Assembly (NCBI RefSeq): GCF_020405205.1
Contig: NZ_CP084469.1
Location: 2,976,001 to 3,040,000, forward strand
Direction of reading: 5' to 3'
Source: Natrinema salinisoli
GTDB taxonomy: Archaea > Halobacteriota > Halobacteria > Halobacteriales > Natrialbaceae
DNA length: 64,000 nucleotides
Position 1 is the first letter of the stretch. Every line of letters begins with the position of its first letter. Positions 61,847 to 64,000 of this stretch are shown here, piece by piece. A model generated the notes under the pieces. That model did not search any database and was not told the DNA's origin. It saw only the letters and a program-made list of their open reading frames with translations. The position numbers were made by a program, and so were the translations under genes.

Positions 61847-62524
61847 TCAGGTCGTCCGGAAGGCCCGGTCACCGGCGTCCCCGAGGCCGGGAACGATGAA
61901 GCCGTCGTCGTCGAGCCGGTCGTCGATCGACACCGTCAGCAGGTCCGCCTCGTCGAACTCCTCGTTGACGCGGAGCAGTCCCTCCGGTGCCGACACCGCG
62001 GAGAGGACGATCAGGTTCTCCGGCTGGGTCGCGTTCTCGACGACGTGCTCTAAGACGGTGCACATGGTACTCCCCGTCGCGAGCATCGGATCGGCGATGA
62101 TGACCGTGTCCTCCTCGTGGATCTCGGGGAGTTTCACGTAGTCGACCGAGATGGGGAAGGATCCGTCCTCGGCACGACCCGCTTCCTCGTCGCGACTCGC
62201 GCTGATGACGCCCTGTCGCGCCCGCGGGAAGGCCTTCAGCAGTCCCTCGACGAACGGCGTCGCGGCGCGCAGGACGTTGATGATAACGACGTCGTCGAGT
62301 CCGCGGACGCGTTCGCCCATCGTCTGCTCGAGGGGCGTCTCGATCTCGACGTACTCGGTCTCCATCCGGCCGTCGATGATCTCGTAGCCGCAGATGCGGC
62401 CGAGTTTGACCAGTCCCTTGCGGAAGCTGACCTGCTCGGTCTCGACGTCGCGCAGCCGCGAGAGCGTGTCCTTCGCCAGTGCGTGCGTGATGAGATAGGC
62501 GTTGTCCCGGTCTTCGATCGGCAT
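61847..62524 (-). CDS. upp: Uracil phosphoribosyltransferase
   Basis: The 225-residue enzyme salvages uracil to UMP with PRPP. It has the PRPP loop [16 protein letters not shown], and the C-terminal [10 protein letters not shown] typical of UPRT. The ATG at 62524 begins [18 protein letters not shown], the family start. It stands alone. Confidence 0.96.
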   Translation of the reverse strand: MPIEDRDNAYLITHALAKDTLSRLRDVETEQVSFRKGLVKLGRICGYEIIDGRMETEYVEIETPLEQTMGERVRGLDDVVIINVLRAATPFVEGLLKAFPRARQGVISASRDEEAGRAEDGSFPISVDYVKLPEIHEEDTVIIADPMLATGSTMCTVLEHVVENATQPENLIVLSAVSAPEGLLRVNEEFDEADLLTVSIDDRLDDDGFIVPGLGDAGDRAFRTT

Positions 62525-62706
62525 ACCAGTACAGCCACCCGCCGGGTAGTTCACAGTATCGATCACTCGCGGGGCGCGGCGTCACCGGCGGGCTCGAGCC
62601 ACGCCACCCTCGCGAACCCGCTATTGCGATCGATCAGCCGACTGGGACAGGCGAGCGTCGGCAGAGAGGTTTATATTCGTTCACCCGTTATCACCGGCTC
62701 AACCGA

Positions 62707-63429
62707 ATGGAAGAGAGCATCTCGGGGTTCAAAGTTCGCGGTGACTGGGGCGACATCGTCGAACACGGCGAGCGTATCACGCGCGCGCTTCGAGACGTTG
62801 ACGTACACGATCCTGACCAGGAATACGGCGCACAGTTCGCGAGCGCCTTCGAGGAGTGGGACGAGTGGCGCCCCAAGGCCCACGAAACGCTCGATTCCGA
62901 CGTCAGCGAAAAGACCGCGGATCAGGCCAGCGTCGAAGAAGGCAAGGGCGAGAAGGCCGGCAAGGAGCCCGACGAGGACATCAAAACAGCCGGCGAGAAA
63001 CTTTCCGAGTCCTACGAGCGACTCGAGGACGACGACGCCGAGGGCGCGGTCGGCAACTGGAAGGAGTCGATCGATTACGTCGCGCGGGCGGCCGACTCCG
63101 CGAGCCGCAAGGCGCTGCGCCGCGTCGAGGACACGGTCTACCAGAACGTGATGACCCAGCTCGCGCCCTACTACTTCGACAACGAACTCGTCAGCGCCAA
63201 CGTCCAGCAGGCCGCGCGCAACGGCGGGAACGGCGAGCAGTTCGTCTTCGAGGTCAACGTCAACGACGACGACCTCAAGGAGGCGGTCTCCGACCGCCTC
63301 GCCGAGTACGAAGACGAAATCGACCGCTGGCACGTCGAGGTCGAGAAGGACACCGACGCCGCCGAGGCCATCGAGGGCGCGGAAGCGCCGCCGGAAAACG
63401 GCGACAACTCCAGATCCACGACGAACTGA
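62707..63429 (+). CDS. DUF5828 family protein
   Basis: The 240-residue, highly acidic protein starts MEESISGFKVRGDWGDIVEH. A charged helical middle rich in Glu/Lys (about 68-110) is followed by a conserved part with SASRKALRRVEDTVYQNVMT and PYYFDNELVSANVQQ. It matches the haloarchaeal DUF5828 family. TTTATATTC near 62670 precedes it by about 33 bases, so a short leader is possible. Function unknown. Confidence 0.85.
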   Translation: MEESISGFKVRGDWGDIVEHGERITRALRDVDVHDPDQEYGAQFASAFEEWDEWRPKAHETLDSDVSEKTADQASVEEGKGEKAGKEPDEDIKTAGEKLSESYERLEDDDAEGAVGNWKESIDYVARAADSASRKALRRVEDTVYQNVMTQLAPYYFDNELVSANVQQAARNGGNGEQFVFEVNVNDDDLKEAVSDRLAEYEDEIDRWHVEVEKDTDAAEAIEGAEAPPENGDNSRSTTN

Positions 63430-63515
63430 AGCGGCCGGGTTGCCGTCCCCTCACCCCCACAATAATCCGCCCGATATCAATTGAATTTTATTCGCCCCGA
63501 GCGGTCGTTCTCTAC

Positions 63516-63941
63516 ATGGGACGCGATCTGCGGGGTATCGCGGAGTGGCTGCTCGAGCCGAGCGTCGATGAGGCACCCCTTGGCGTGGGAATACTGGGGT
63601 GGCTCGTCCTTTTCAACGGGATCCGAATCGTTGTTCGAGGCAGTAGCGGGGAGACCTCTCTCGGGATATGGCCATCAGTCGTCTTCGGTGGGTGTCTGGT
63701 CGCTCTCGCAGTGTCGATCGTTACCGGCCGACCGATCGGCCTCGGTGGCGGGGTTCTCGCCTGGAGCGTCCACATTACAGCGGGGTTTTTCGGGGTTCTC
63801 GAGTCAGGTACCGTCGAAGACGATGTCGATTTACTACTGGGTATCGTGGCCGCCACGACACTCTGGGCGACCGGAGTGTGGATCCTGTACGGAAACATGG
63901 ATTTCTTTCTCGAGCACACCGCACCCGAGTCCAAAGACTGA
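63516..63941 (+). CDS. Small membrane protein
   Basis: The 141-residue protein has about four hydrophobic helices (23-42, 51-70, 78-96, 107-127) and short polar ends. The ATG at 63516 has TTTTATT at 63486-63492 about 27 bases upstream; the long upstream frame overlaps DUF5828 and is rejected. Function unknown. Confidence 0.7.
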   Translation: MGRDLRGIAEWLLEPSVDEAPLGVGILGWLVLFNGIRIVVRGSSGETSLGIWPSVVFGGCLVALAVSIVTGRPIGLGGGVLAWSVHITAGFFGVLESGTVEDDVDLLLGIVAATTLWATGVWILYGNMDFFLEHTAPESKD

Positions 63942-64000
63942 CGAGACGCAAATCGAACAGCGGCGAGTCACCCGTGATACACCGGCTCACAACCGTCCCT

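Noticed and set aside
1-64000. CRISPR arrays, rRNA genes, complete transposases or integrases
   Set aside because: I saw no regularly spaced repeats, no rRNA core motifs and no transposase or integrase signature in any frame. Mobile-element ideas rest only on composition, palindromes and duplicated ends.

Overview
The window looks like chromosomal DNA of an extremely halophilic archaeon (Halobacteria, most likely Natrialbales and close to Haloterrigena/Natrinema). The evidence is high GC with strong GC bias at third codon positions, very acidic predicted proteins, many leaderless genes with a TATA-like box about 27 bases before the start codon, Tat-type signal peptides with lipoboxes, a PGF-CTERM sorting signal, a halocyanin, a halophilic 2Fe-2S ferredoxin and archaeal aIF1A. 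The genus is inferred; no rRNA or tRNA gene is present to fix it.

Layout. 1-4.3 kb: a two-gene secreted polysaccharide-degradation operon, a GH5 glycosidase with a C-terminal dockerin followed by a modular protein with two cohesin-like domains, four fibronectin III domains and a carbohydrate-binding module, cut by the window edge. 4.9-12.5 kb: a DUF460 protein, small membrane proteins, aIF1A, a class V aminotransferase, a halocyanin, an MFS transporter, a lipoprotein and a DsrE protein. 12.7-20.4 kb: amino-acid synthesis (metY-metX, serB, serA) mixed with two membrane proteins and a stress protein. 20.5-22.3 kb: an AT-rich island carrying a secreted protein and a small membrane protein, bordered by a broken cupin gene. 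22.3-31.4 kb: hisI and a coiled-coil protein, a stress protein, a candidate structured RNA, a phosphohexomutase, a beta-propeller protein, prs, an H-NOX-like protein and a PGF-CTERM metallopeptidase. 31.5-38.6 kb: ileS with a duplicated 3' tail, a uracil-DNA glycosylase, and a phosphodiesterase/nucleotidyltransferase/CDP-glycerol transferase group that may build or trim a glycerol-phosphate surface polymer. 38.9-45.6 kb: a HIT protein, small proteins, an archaeal prepilin peptidase and a complete sugar ABC transporter operon. 46-54 kb: HPP protein, ferredoxin, phosphate transporter, SLC13 permease, hisA and TrkH. 54-64 kb: hisB, an ACT regulator, an IMPACT protein, an S9 peptidase, a cupin, upp and haloarchaeal proteins of unknown role.

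How the genes fit together. Extracellular plant- or microbial-polymer degradation (GH5-dockerin, cohesin scaffold, CBM) and the sugar ABC importer are two parts of carbohydrate use, though not adjacent. Serine, methionine and histidine synthesis genes are dispersed in single or paired units rather than in one operon. Non-coding DNA is notable: clusters of near-perfect palindromes with three-base loops recur after aIF1A, before the phosphohexomutase and after trkH, and similar ones lie in-frame within the 5' end of metY.
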